Shown one piece after another: positions 55,222-64,000 of a stretch of DNA of 64,000 nt. A program made the position numbers and the translations under genes. The notes under the pieces were generated by a model that searched no databases, was not told the DNA's origin, and saw only the letters and a list, made by a program, of their open reading frames with translations. The DNA comes from Mycocentrospora acerina. Lineage: Eukaryota; Ascomycota; Dothideomycetes; Pleosporales. Position 1 is the first letter of the stretch; the number at the start of each line of letters is the position of its first letter. Where the stretch lies: contig JAKUHH010000014.1 in NCBI GenBank assembly GCA_022701365.1, positions 470,997-534,996 of the forward strand, given 5' to 3'.

Positions 55222-56262
55222 TTAATCCAGGCCGACAAATCCGTTGCTTAGTTGCCAAAGTTTCTCTTCGGTCGTGCGGTCGCCCTGTGCCCAAGGCGCA
55301 TAGCCTACGTCTCTTCTCCTTTGTCCATCGAGTACTGCTGCAGGCTCAGCTATACTGCAGTCTTCACAATAGATCCCACCCCTACTTTCCAAGATTTTCG
55401 CTGTCGCACACCAGACTGTTGTGGTGGCTCCTTGCTCGGGAGACTTAAAAATATCACGGTACTTTTCGTAGACTGCGCGCGCTTCTTCAGACGTGTCATC
55501 TACCAGCTTTGTCATAATAGCACCCGGATGTACACTAAAGGCGTGGACTGGGTGCTCGAGATCACAACCATAGAGTCGATCGAGGTGGTTCGCATGGAGA
55601 ATGTTGGCTGTTTTGGATGCCCCATAGGCCTTGAGAGGGTCGTAGCCTCGCTTGGACCAATCAAGGTCGACCAAATCGATTTGATCGTCGGCATACATAT
55701 TGTGTGTTGCTGAAGCAACGTTAATAACGCGGCTTGCACTACCCGAGTAGGCAGAAGCAACCAGTGTGGGGAGAAGTAGTGAAGTAAGAAGGAAGTGTCC
55801 AAGGTGGTTTGTCCCAAATTGGGTTTCGAATCCATCTGTAGTTGTCTCAAATTTGGCAGCCGTTATACCAGCGTTGTTCACGAGAATATCCAGTCGTTGA
55901 GATTGAGATAGAAACTCAACAGCAGCCTTCCGCACAGAGGCCAAATTATCCAGAGCGATCTCTAAAATACGAATCTGGCCGTGTCCAGGTGAATTTGCCT
56001 CGATAGAGACCTTGGCGGCTTCTCCCTTGGTTACTGAACGCACCCCAAGATACAGAGTTGCACCCGTAGCATGCAGGGCGCGTGCGGTCTCAAGACCGAT
56101 TCCAGAAGATGCCCCGGTAATTAAAATGACTTTTCCTGGCCATGAATTGATCAACTCTTCGTCAGTGACCACCTGAAGTGCAGTCGGCCTGACGTCGCCT
56201 GGACCAGCCGGCTTGGTATGGAGGTGAGCATATGGCGCGAGGCGTTCGATAAGTGCAGACAT
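55222..56262 (-). CDS. short-chain dehydrogenase/reductase
   Basis: Single exon, 346 aa, ATG at 56262. A classical SDR: nucleotide-binding TGASSGIG at 49-56, NNAG at 129-132, catalytic Ser184 in NVASATH and Tyr213/Lys217 in YGASKTAN. An N-terminal extension of about 40 residues precedes the Rossmann fold. The C-terminal region WAQGDRTTEEKLWQLSNGFVGLD is the conserved tail of retinol-dehydrogenase-like fungal SDRs. It would oxidise or reduce an alcohol/ketone with NAD(P)(H); the substrate is unknown. It is intact although surrounded by AT-rich degenerate sequence. No signal peptide. Confidence 0.93.
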   Translation of the reverse strand: MSALIERLAPYAHLHTKPAGPGDVRPTALQVVTDEELINSWPGKVILITGASSGIGLETARALHATGATLYLGVRSVTKGEAAKVSIEANSPGHGQIRILEIALDNLASVRKAAVEFLSQSQRLDILVNNAGITAAKFETTTDGFETQFGTNHLGHFLLTSLLLPTLVASAYSGSASRVINVASATHNMYADDQIDLVDLDWSKRGYDPLKAYGASKTANILHANHLDRLYGCDLEHPVHAFSVHPGAIMTKLVDDTSEEARAVYEKYRDIFKSPEQGATTTVWCATAKILESRGGIYCEDCSIAEPAAVLDGQRRRDVGYAPWAQGDRTTEEKLWQLSNGFVGLD

Positions 56263-56699
56263 GATGAAGACAAAAAACAGGGAATACGTCTGAAGCTATA
56301 GTAGATGTGTGTAGCTAAACTATGTTAGTTTCGGGTTTTGTTATCATAGAAAAAAATTCGCGGGAACCATAGTCTTTATACCTAGGGTGCATAGAGATTC
56401 GTCCGCGTTAGGTCCGCAGGCGTTAACGGTACCAAACGCCGAGCCAAAGCTAAGGTGTGCGAAGACATTTATTACGGCTATCAAATGATTGGGGTCTTGG
56501 ATATTACAGCAGGAATACTGTGACTAAATACTGGCAGGAGACTATTCGATCGTTCACTGTTTTACACTTGAACCAGAGGATTTGTCTACCTGATGCAGGT
56601 TCAGGTCATTAAAAGGAATACAATTGCATATCGAGCCATCTTTACTAGGCATCAACACAATTATTTATGGCTCCTCTTGTTTTATCCCGACGAGCATCT

Positions 56700-56830
56700 G
56701 CCAGGGTACGGCTCTATCCCACTGTGCCATGCAAGCCAAAAAGGTACTATGATCTATCATCTGATAGATCCTGGAATATAACAGTACATATTCTCAGGTT
56801 GAACCACTTCCTAACAGCATTGCCTCTCTT
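56700..56830 (-). repeat. tRNA-like dispersed repeat, copy 3
   Basis: The reference copy of the three. It shares the CTCTATCCCACTGTGCCATG block and the ATGATCTATCATCTGATAGA block with copy 2. Reverse complement starts GGCTTGCATGGCACAGTGG, resembling the first 19 bases of a tRNA. Confidence 0.6.
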
Positions 56831-57130
56831 TGCGGACGAACACGGCCGGAGCGACTATGTGAACGTCAACGCATTACCAGGCCCAACGCGACGATCGTAA
56901 CTCCCTCCAAAACGGCAGAGTATTTTTGTGATGTTGATCCTGACTCGAATTACATCAAATNTCTCAGGTTGAACCACTTCCTAACAGCATTGCCTCTCTT
57001 TGCGGACGAACACGGCCGGAGCGACTATGTGAACGTCAACGCATTACCAGGCCCAACGCGACGATCGTAACTCCCTCCAAAACGGCAGAGTATTTTTGTG
57101 ATGTTGATCCTGACTCGAATTACATCAAAT
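56792..57130. repeat. 169-bp exact duplication around a single N
   Basis: Sequence 56792-56960 is repeated at 56962-57130 with one N (56961) between. This is the signature of two contig ends that overlap but were joined without merging, so the duplication is probably artificial. Confidence 0.85.
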
Positions 57131-57902
57131 TTTCTTGGTTGTTAGCTAATTCCTAAGAAACGCTAATAGTTGAGGGTAACTCCATGGAAATGCGTATGCT
57201 TGACTGTTAATCGCTTGATTAAATTTTAAATTTTATACTATTTTTCAATTTACATAAGATTTCTGTTCTGTTGTATTAAGCTAGGTTAGTTAATTTACAG
57301 ATATAGGACAACTCTTCAGGTCAATGAGTGTTTACTAAACTACTTTGTTTTTCTCCTTCACACGGCAGCCGCAGAAACTTTTTATAAACCATAATGCATG
57401 ATGTGGTGAAAATGTGAGCTGGAACAGTGAGATTCAGGTGATCTATTGTGTGGATCACTGCTCTGTACTGTGTAGTATCTAGAGCAGTATAAATACATGA
57501 GTAGGAGATGCTCGTCCTACGTGTCCAGCTTAACCATAAGCAATTTCGCATAAAGCTAAGCATCTATAGTGTTAGGTTAACTAACCTAATATTTTAAAAC
57601 ACACTCTCTCGGCAATTAGTATAGTGCTTCCTACCTGCAAAATAGGCGTTTGCTTGCTAAAAACAATAAGCTTATGTTTTTAAAAATTAAAAAAAAGTTC
57701 AATTATTAAAAAAACTCTAATTACTAAAATATTTTCCAGCTGTTGTTAGGAACATTGCTGTTATTTCCTCACATTTTTTATTCAGTAGGAAACTGGACAT
57801 TTGTCTAAACTTCAGATAGCTGCGCTTAAACGTGCACTTGCCTAGAAGGGCAAAACTTTTGCTTGCTAGCCCCGCTCTCCTGCGCCCTCACCGACGTCCA
57901 CG

Positions 57903-57966
57903 CCTGCGCCCGCTCCTGCTCCTGCGCCCGCTCCTGCACCCGCTCTTGCACCCGCTCCTGCGCCCA
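57903..57966. repeat. GC-rich 12-bp minisatellite
   Basis: About five tandem copies of a CGCCCGCTCCTG-like unit. It is a GC island within AT-rich DNA, encoding Pro-Ala/Leu-Arg-rich nonsense in all frames. Confidence 0.8.
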
Positions 57967-59720
57967 TACCTAGCCCTTGCCTTGCCCTGCCCCTACACCT
58001 TCTTGCCGCAGAGACCTAGGCGCTGTTAAGACCCGAGTTCAACCCTTGATGATCTCCTGCCAATCATTACAGCAGAGCCCCACTGAACAGACCAGGTCAC
58101 GTTGCCTCGCTCAGTGCTCAATGGTCATCAGTACCACTAAGTACAGTTATTAGTAATAAGCATTACTTGTAGATTAAGTGTATAGTTAGTAGAAACACTA
58201 ACCCTGTAGTGTTAAGTTTCACTTTGCTAATTAATCTACTTATTGATTCTTTTTCTTTTCTATGGTGTATTACTGAAAAGCTAGTAAACTAACTTACTTT
58301 TCTAAAACCTACTCTTTCTTTAATAACTATCTTTAACCTTATTTATTATAACAATTTTCCTATAATGTTTTATAAAAATTTAAAATTGACAGCAAAGTAA
58401 GATTTAATATAAACTGTTAAGCTTTACAGACCAACTAAGCGTAGACTAAACTTAGTACCTCTTTAGTACATTACACAGCACTAGATACCTTACAGATAAC
58501 TTGTAGAAGCTATCTAAATAGCTTACAAAGACTAAGTATATACTTAAGTATAATCCAAGACTACTTTAGTACACCTAGCAGCACTAGATACCTAGGCACG
58601 TAAGATACTGGTTTAGCAGCGGCTGCCTCTCTTGCGGCTCGCTGTTAGGCAGCGAGAAGAGCCAAAGGGTTGCAGCCCTGGCAAGACATATATTTGGATG
58701 TTTAAAAGATAGAAATAAGATATTAGATAAAAGTCAGAGAGTACGAGTGATTAATGTTACAACAATGATAGACAAGTAGACAATATGACGATGGCTAAAT
58801 CGAGGTAGGAGTTTATTCGAAAAGATGAGACTAGGACTGATGGAGTACTTAAAGAGAAGTTAAAGTATCATCATCTTAGAGATATCGTCATTCGTTTACA
58901 GATTCCTAATGCGCTTATGGTAAACCACCTGGAACTATTGTAAATCCGTTAACGCTAAGCTGAAATAGGACGAAATGAAGGCAGATACTTTTGTTTCATA
59001 ACTGTGAGCGCGAGAGTCTATAAGTTCTACAATATAGAGATAAGAGCAAGAAACAAATTTAGAAATGTCAAGGCTTAGCTTAAGGAGCGTGTGACACTGT
59101 ACTTCAATACAACCTTCCCAACTTCAGTCTTCAGGAACCGCGCGCGAAGCTCAACGTTACGTAACTTAAGTGTTATGAAATGCTGATGCATGATTTGTGA
59201 ACGATTATAATTTAAAGATTTATGTCCAAGAGTTAGCATAAAATTCTTAATTAGGTATCTACCTATCTAGGCAGGTAGGTTTCATAGCTCCAAGGGCAAG
59301 AGCCTTTGCACGTAGGCATTTCTGTTCATATCAGATTCTGTAGGCTTTAAGATCAAGTTAGAGATTATAAGATGTGCCACAAGTATTAAACTAAATTCCC
59401 ACTTCTTCGCTTGTTAGTTTCACTGCTCGAATTAGGATCTAGTCAAGAACCTGAGGTCTGTGCGCTTTTGTCGCTTGGTAACACTTCAGTGCACAGCCTC
59501 ATCAAGTCCAGGCGAAGGTACCTAGCTAACTACATCGTAACAACACCCTAAAATATTTCACCTATGTCATTACTTCCTGTTAACTCTATTGCTTCTATAC
59601 CTGTGAGCAATACCCACCCCTCGACCGTGCATGATGATGGAACCCTATGTCGATGTAAGTGCCCTACCTCTGCTTGCGATGGAAAAACACTAAAGAAAAT
59701 AGCCAGCCGCTCGAAGTCCT

Positions 59721-60590
59721 TTGACTACATTCCCGCTAGATAGCGCAATCTTTAACATCTCTTTGATGCCAGAGGAGGAGCTTATAGCATATGGCAAAGT
59801 TGCTCCAGTTCTTCACTCACTTGCGCGCATGAAAGTCGTACGACTGTCTAAAACTCTGGTAATGAAATTTGGGACTACTGTTCTAGCCTCAGAAGGCGAG
59901 ACTATGAGATACGTCGCAACGAAGTTTCTAGGAGTAAGGCTGCCTCAAGTTTACCGTTGTTTCAGCATTAATCATTCCTCGTCATATTTTGGTGTCGAAG
60001 GCTACATAATTATGGACTACATAGAGAGTCCTTCCCTGGACACATGTTGGGACAAACTTAGTCTTGGTATTCAGGAAAGTGTGGTCAAACAGGTTGCGGC
60101 TATGGTTGATCAGTTACAATCTGTACACTGCGATCATCCAGGCGTTATTGGCGGTGGAATATCCCGTGGTATGTGGTTCAGTGACTATGGCGCAGGACCA
60201 TTTCCAACAAAAGAAGTATTTCAGAAGTGGATTACCTGGAAACTTAACATGAGCAAGCGTTACAAGCAAGCCTTGCCGGATACTCTACCCCTGCAGTGTC
60301 CTTACTTTGTCCTCGTTCATGGAGATCTCAGCCCTCGAAACCTCCTTCTAGACACCAGCAACCAGGTTTGGCTGATTGATTGGGGTTGTGCTGGCTTTTA
60401 TCCTCCAATATTCGAGGCTGCCTCTGCGAAACACCAAACAAGATTCAAATCATTCTCCCGGCTACTTCTGCCGCTTATTTACAACCATCCTGAGGAGCTA
60501 GTGCAGCTTGAGGACTGCAGCTATGGCATCAATCGCGTTCCTTTTTCGCTCCCACCAGAGATGGAATTGGAAATCGAAGTAGATTTTTAG
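59721..60590 (+). CDS. APH-like phosphotransferase, 5' end unclear
   Basis: The frame runs from a TTG at 59721, with an in-frame stop at 59700. The first ATG in frame is at 59766 (MPEEELIAYGKVAPVL). The catalytic loop LVHGDLSPRNLLLD and the metal-binding LIDWGCAGFYP mark the aminoglycoside-phosphotransferase/choline-kinase-like fold. An upstream ATG exon (59564..59654, donor GTAAGT, acceptor AAATAG at 59702) would supply a plausible N-terminus ending SRSFDYIPAR, but joins in the wrong frame. Either a small frameshift near 59740 has broken the gene or a further splice is missed. Family members phosphorylate small molecules; this fungal subfamily is uncharacterised. The C-terminal half looks intact. 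Confidence 0.65.
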   Translation: MTTFPLDSAIFNISLMPEEELIAYGKVAPVLHSLARMKVVRLSKTLVMKFGTTVLASEGETMRYVATKFLGVRLPQVYRCFSINHSSSYFGVEGYIIMDYIESPSLDTCWDKLSLGIQESVVKQVAAMVDQLQSVHCDHPGVIGGGISRGMWFSDYGAGPFPTKEVFQKWITWKLNMSKRYKQALPDTLPLQCPYFVLVHGDLSPRNLLLDTSNQVWLIDWGCAGFYPPIFEAASAKHQTRFKSFSRLLLPLIYNHPEELVQLEDCSYGINRVPFSLPPEMELEIEVDF

Positions 60591-60840
60591 GGAATCAGAA
60601 ATATCGTTGAATGCTACAGGGGTTATTGGCTGAAAGAAAGAGGGATTCAATGATTGATAACTAAAAATAACGGATTGTTCAAATTTTCTTATACGTAAAT
60701 TAAAATACAGTGCGCCTGCTGTTTAATCTAAACGCCCTTTATTATGAAATATAGATGAAAATTCCATAGACACCTAAGCCTAAGTAGAATAGAAGCTGTT
60801 GTGTATACAGTTTGATGCTCTAGCGGAATGGTTCGGTCTC
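60591..60840. other. 3'-flanking region
   Basis: AT-rich, with a tRNA-like string at 60819-60850 that is too incomplete to be called a tRNA. Confidence 0.45.
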
Positions 60841-61400
60841 CTAAGCGGGAGGTGGTGGAGGTGGAGGCGCACTACTTCCAGCAGCTGCCTTTGTTACGAT
60901 TTTACCCACACCTCCTCCTATGGCCTTACTTCTCAGCATGGTAGATACTCCCAATGCGAAAACTGCTGAAAACGCAAATGCTAGCCATTGTACCACTTGC
61001 AAAGCAGTTCCTGGGAGTAATTTGAGCTTGTTTGTTTCCAGCAACGTCAAGAAATACTGCAATGTGCTAAATGTCTGGGTGGTTGACACAGCCGCAGTAA
61101 GAGCTAAGGCGGTTGATATCCAGAACATGGAGATAGCCATGCGCTTATATAGTGATATGCGTTGAGGTTTTGGAGTGCGGCTCTTCAGATTGAGCTTGAG
61201 AAAAACAAGAGATACAAGCACCTGAAAAAAGTCATCAGGGACTCGAAAAGAAGATAGGACTGCGATACCAAAATATCCAATACGGATGTGAAACGCTTTT
61301 GCGTTACTGTTGGCTCCAGATAGCACTATACTAGCCGGTTGGATGTCGACTAATATAAATGTTTGCAATCCCCGGTGATGTAGATTTACAGCCGACGAGA
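60841..61400 (-). CDS. multi-pass membrane protein, 5' exon(s) not found
   Basis: The frame ends at 60841 with a Pro-rich tail (GSSAPPPPPPPA). It has no ATG at its start: it opens at a TAG that is also an acceptor-like site (CGCCTAG near 61407), so an upstream exon probably exists or has been lost. The readable part has about four hydrophobic helices: HIRIGYFGIAVLSSF near the start, FFQVLVSLVFL, MFWISTALALTAAVSTTQTF, and a C-terminal WLAFAFSAVFALGVSTML. Basic loops alternate. No named family recognised; it resembles a fungal membrane protein with a conserved TALQVVQWLAFAFSAVFA segment. It may be a 5'-truncated gene. Confidence 0.55.
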
Positions 61401-61994
61401 GAGAGCACTAGGCGAGTATTAATCTTGTATATTAATCTATCTATGTTAAATTAAGAAGAGGACGAGAAGTACTATAGAATAAAAGAATTAAGACTAGAAT
61501 CAAGTTCGTGTTGAAACGGAGACTAACACTAACTAACCACAATACAAAGATCTCCGAGGCTATTTGATCAATTCAACCCGAGCTGACATAGACAATAAAA
61601 GAAACAACAACTTAAAAATGTGAATAAAATGCAAGAAAGGATGATTTGATTTAAGCGGAGAGGCTGTTGAACATATATGACGAAACTGTTACTTATTTTA
61701 GGTCAAACTGCTCAGAGACAATATTGTTAAGTCAATTGAATTCCTGTTGTTACATAAGCAGTCTATAGAGCGTGAAACTAAGAATGAAGTAGTAACTGTT
61801 TTAAGCAGCGAAGACCTCTCACGTATATCAGCCAAGATCAAGCTACGCCTATGACGCTTTGTTAGCAAGTGAGTTGCTCTTAAGCTCTCTAGGTACAAGG
61901 ATCTGCAACTATTGACACTTTAAATCCACACTGGTGTTCAGGTTGTTGACGAATCCAATGTCTAGCTTGCGGGTACCTTATGACAGTCACAAAC
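61401..61994. other. AT-rich intergenic, nothing recognised
   Basis: Possible missing 5' exons of the membrane protein lie here, but none is convincing. Confidence 0.4.
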
Positions 61995-63652
61995 CTAGTC
62001 TATCTCCTCATGGTCCTGAAATGGCCAATTTTCGTTCAGCTCCTTCTTTTCTTCCTCTGTTTCAGCAGTTGCCAGCATCTGATGTTTGATGTATTGCTCT
62101 TTCTCCCTTGCTTCTTCAAAAAGTTCAGTCGGCAACCAACCCTCGATATTGACGCCAATGAAGTCGCGCAACCGCTGCATCTGTGCATCTACGCTCTTCT
62201 GCTTCGCATCAATATCAAGGCATTCTTTGACTTCTGTTTCAGAGTATTTGGCGGGAAACTCAGCTTGTTTCACAACTGAATTGGCAATATCAGGCCAGTA
62301 GGTCGATGCATGTATTAGTTCCGCCTTTAGTGACGTATTATCGCCTTCCCATGGCCTGCCAGCAGTGTCATAAAGCCGATTTCTTACGACGAGGTCATAC
62401 GTCCCCATTGCGTTGAAATGGGGCTTGTTGTTGCGATTGGTAAATCCTAGATAGAAGTAGTGGAGCTGCCGTCGGCGGTAGAGTTCCGCTTCCTTCTCCT
62501 TCTCACTCTCCGTCAACGAATCGAAATTCTCGGGAAGCTTTGGGGGTCGAAAATTCTCTGAATCGTCGTCACCATAATTTTGAAAGTGCTTCGGTATTTT
62601 GGCTTGTAGGAAAATGGGGAGAATCGTGCTGTGCTGCCAGTCAATGACACCAGTGATATCGCCAGATTCAGAAATGAAGATATTGTTAGGTGAGAGATCT
62701 GGGTGACGGATGGTAGATTGATTCAGTTCTTTTGTTTCGGGAGCTATGTGCGGAGCGACTTTCAAATAGTCCAACAAATTGTTCATTTGCACCTGCGGGT
62801 CCACCTTTTGACGGTTGTAAAATTCTCTGTAAAGTGTTTCGCGGGGAAAACGTCGCTCGCCGAATCTTTGAAGCCAGGCCAACTCTCTCTGACCAATCGC
62901 CGTCAGAAGGTCCTCGGAATTTTTCCCTTAGTGTCACTGATTAGATATATTACGGGTCTCTTACAGGGTCCTCGAATGGTGGCCATCTCATCTCGCCTTT
63001 GATACCACCAGAGTAGTTCAGTTGAAGGTCCAATGCAAAACCTATCCGTTTTTCCACAACTGAAACCTGATGGTATGTCCGCTGTCATAATGTTAGCGTC
63101 CAAAGACTTTTTGAGGTATATGCTGCCATTGGCAGGGAATTGAATGGCAAAGAGAATCTTTTCAATGTCGACAATCTTCTCTATAACATCCATCCTCTCC
63201 TGCAACGTCATAGTATACCAAGTGCAATTCAATTCTTTACCAGGGACCCTCTCCATAATAATATATTTAGATCTAACTCGATTAGATGTCGAGGAGCTCC
63301 AATCGAAGACCTTAGGAATTGGAACTCCATGCAGTCGTAGAAATTCCATCGTAGCAACTTCACTGGCGATACCATATTTTCGGGGTACTGTTGATGGGTA
63401 TGGGAGGCGCACAATCACTCTCATTCCATCTTGAAATGTAGCTTCAAAGACACGGTAAGAACCGCCTTCAGCAACTTTTGTGAAGGTAGTGATATCTTCT
63501 GTAGAATGGCCGACAGAATTGGCAATAACCTGGCAGAGCTCATGTGTATGAAAATGACGTTGTCTTTCAGAGAGGCGCAGACGTTCGTTGTATCTATCGT
63601 ATTGTGATGCTTTTAGTCTAGGGACGCGATTGTTCACATTTTGGAGCCACAC
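61995..63652 (-). CDS. APH-like (Aim9/FMP29-type) kinase-like protein
   Basis: Two exons with a clear junction, about 63652..62965 and 62926..61995, joined by a 38-base intron that completes a Trp codon before KNSEDLLTAIGQRELAWLQ. The 5' end is uncertain: the frame opens at a GTG and a likely first exon (ATG GCT followed by a GTGAGT donor) does not phase with the CCCTAG acceptor. The fold is phosphotransferase-like: VAEGGSYRVFEATFQDG (nucleotide loop), SKYIIMERVPGKEL (hinge), RHPDLSPNNIFIS (catalytic loop) and GVIDWQ (metal-binding Asp). Length and layout resemble the large fungal family with yeast Aim9 and FMP29 as distant members. Substrate unknown. No mitochondrial presequence can be judged without the true start. 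Confidence 0.8.
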
Positions 63653-64000
63653 AGATAAGACTCACAGCCATCTGCCGGATGTGTAATTTTAGAATGGATG
63701 GTCTAAATAGTTGGTGTTTGTTGATGCTTTACTATCTTCTAGTGTATGTTCCGTTGAGGATAGTGCTATGTGTCGAGTTGTTGAAAGATTTTGTCGAAGG
63801 TCAAAAGAGAGGAATGCAGAGGAACGAGATATTTTAAATTTTGGTAGGACTCTCTGCATCATAAAGGAAATTTAAGGGGTTCGATGAAAAGCGAGTACTG
63901 AGACGGAGTAATTTCGACGGTAGACATTGACCGATAGCCGAAAACGTACCGTGTCCGTGCACTCAATGCGCGGATTCACTCAATGCGCACCCATCGCCAA
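63653..64000. other. intergenic, right end of the window
   Basis: Nothing recognised apart from a short direct repeat of CACTCAATGCGC at 63959-63990. Confidence 0.5.

Larger units (their letters stand above)
56263..59563. other. AT-rich repeat-rich region, no intact gene
   Basis: About 3.3 kb. It contains a dispersed repeat copy, a 169-bp duplication around an N, a GC-rich minisatellite and long AT-rich, stop-dense stretches (57140-57830, 58140-59550). It has the look of mutated transposon remains, but no named element can be recognised. Confidence 0.6.

Noticed and set aside
58140..59550. Intact transposase or reverse transcriptase in the AT-rich region
   Set aside because: All frames are broken by stops and none shows an RT, RNaseH or DDE motif; only remains can be suspected.
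60819..60850. Possible tRNA (string AGCGGAATGGTTCGGTCTCC)
   Set aside because: Only an A-box-like part; no acceptor stem pairing or B-box (GGTTCGAATCC-type) follows at the right distance.
1..64000. CRISPR arrays, insertion sequences or bacterial operon signals
   Set aside because: No regularly spaced repeats with unique spacers and no prokaryotic gene layout; the window is eukaryotic with spliceosomal introns.

Overview
This window looks like nuclear DNA of a filamentous ascomycete (Pezizomycotina, probably a Dothideomycete; the class is inference). The reasons are short GT-AG introns of about 43-100 bp, Zn2Cys6 and C2H2 fungal-domain transcription factors, a UstYa/DUF3328 protein, a MOB3/phocein STRIPAK subunit, a Cdc4-type myosin light chain and a yeast-like Cue1. 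Exon structures below were read by eye from splice signals and reading phase, and no homology search was possible.

Left part (0.6-20.9 kb): mostly conserved housekeeping genes. These are a J-motif-ended unknown protein, a small membrane protein, a GH47 alpha-mannosidase, a myristoylatable Gly-rich protein, a Zn2Cys6 regulator divergent from an isochorismatase-family hydrolase, an RBR ubiquitin ligase, Cue1, a membrane-anchored double-psi barrel protein, a Fhit-type HIT hydrolase, a STEEP1-like protein and a myosin light chain. A decayed NRPS-like adenylation gene (10.5-11.5 kb) lies next to a 148-N assembly gap flanked by poly-C.

Accessory centre (22.5-32.6 kb): the most interesting part. 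A gene at 27.44-28.07 kb encodes a signal peptide followed by eight near-identical segments of about 21 residues, seven ending in Lys-Arg (Kex2 sites), each with a Tyr-x-Val-Pro motif. Upstream are a UstYa-family gene and a divergent second protein that also carries two HxxHC motifs, plus a pepsin-like protein that has lost one catalytic Asp. Downstream are a secreted M28 aminopeptidase and a secreted lysozyme-like protein. This fits a candidate dikaritin-type fungal RiPP cluster. The link between these genes is inferred from architecture and proximity.

Right-centre (32.9-51.6 kb): conserved genes again: a ZNG1-type zinc chaperone GTPase, MOB3, a small six-cysteine secreted protein, a 1085-aa C2H2/fungal-domain transcription factor, the Hrq1 helicase, ArsH and an amino-acid permease. 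A 65-base pure poly-C run lies at 36.66 kb.

Right end (51.6-64 kb): AT-rich, gene-poor and repeat-laden. It holds an atypical protein kinase, a short-chain dehydrogenase, two APH-like phosphotransferases and a four-helix membrane protein of uncertain 5' end. Three diverged copies of a tRNA-like dispersed repeat and a 169-bp exact duplication around a single N (probable assembly artefact) are also here. It resembles the RIP-affected accessory or subtelomeric compartments of such fungi.
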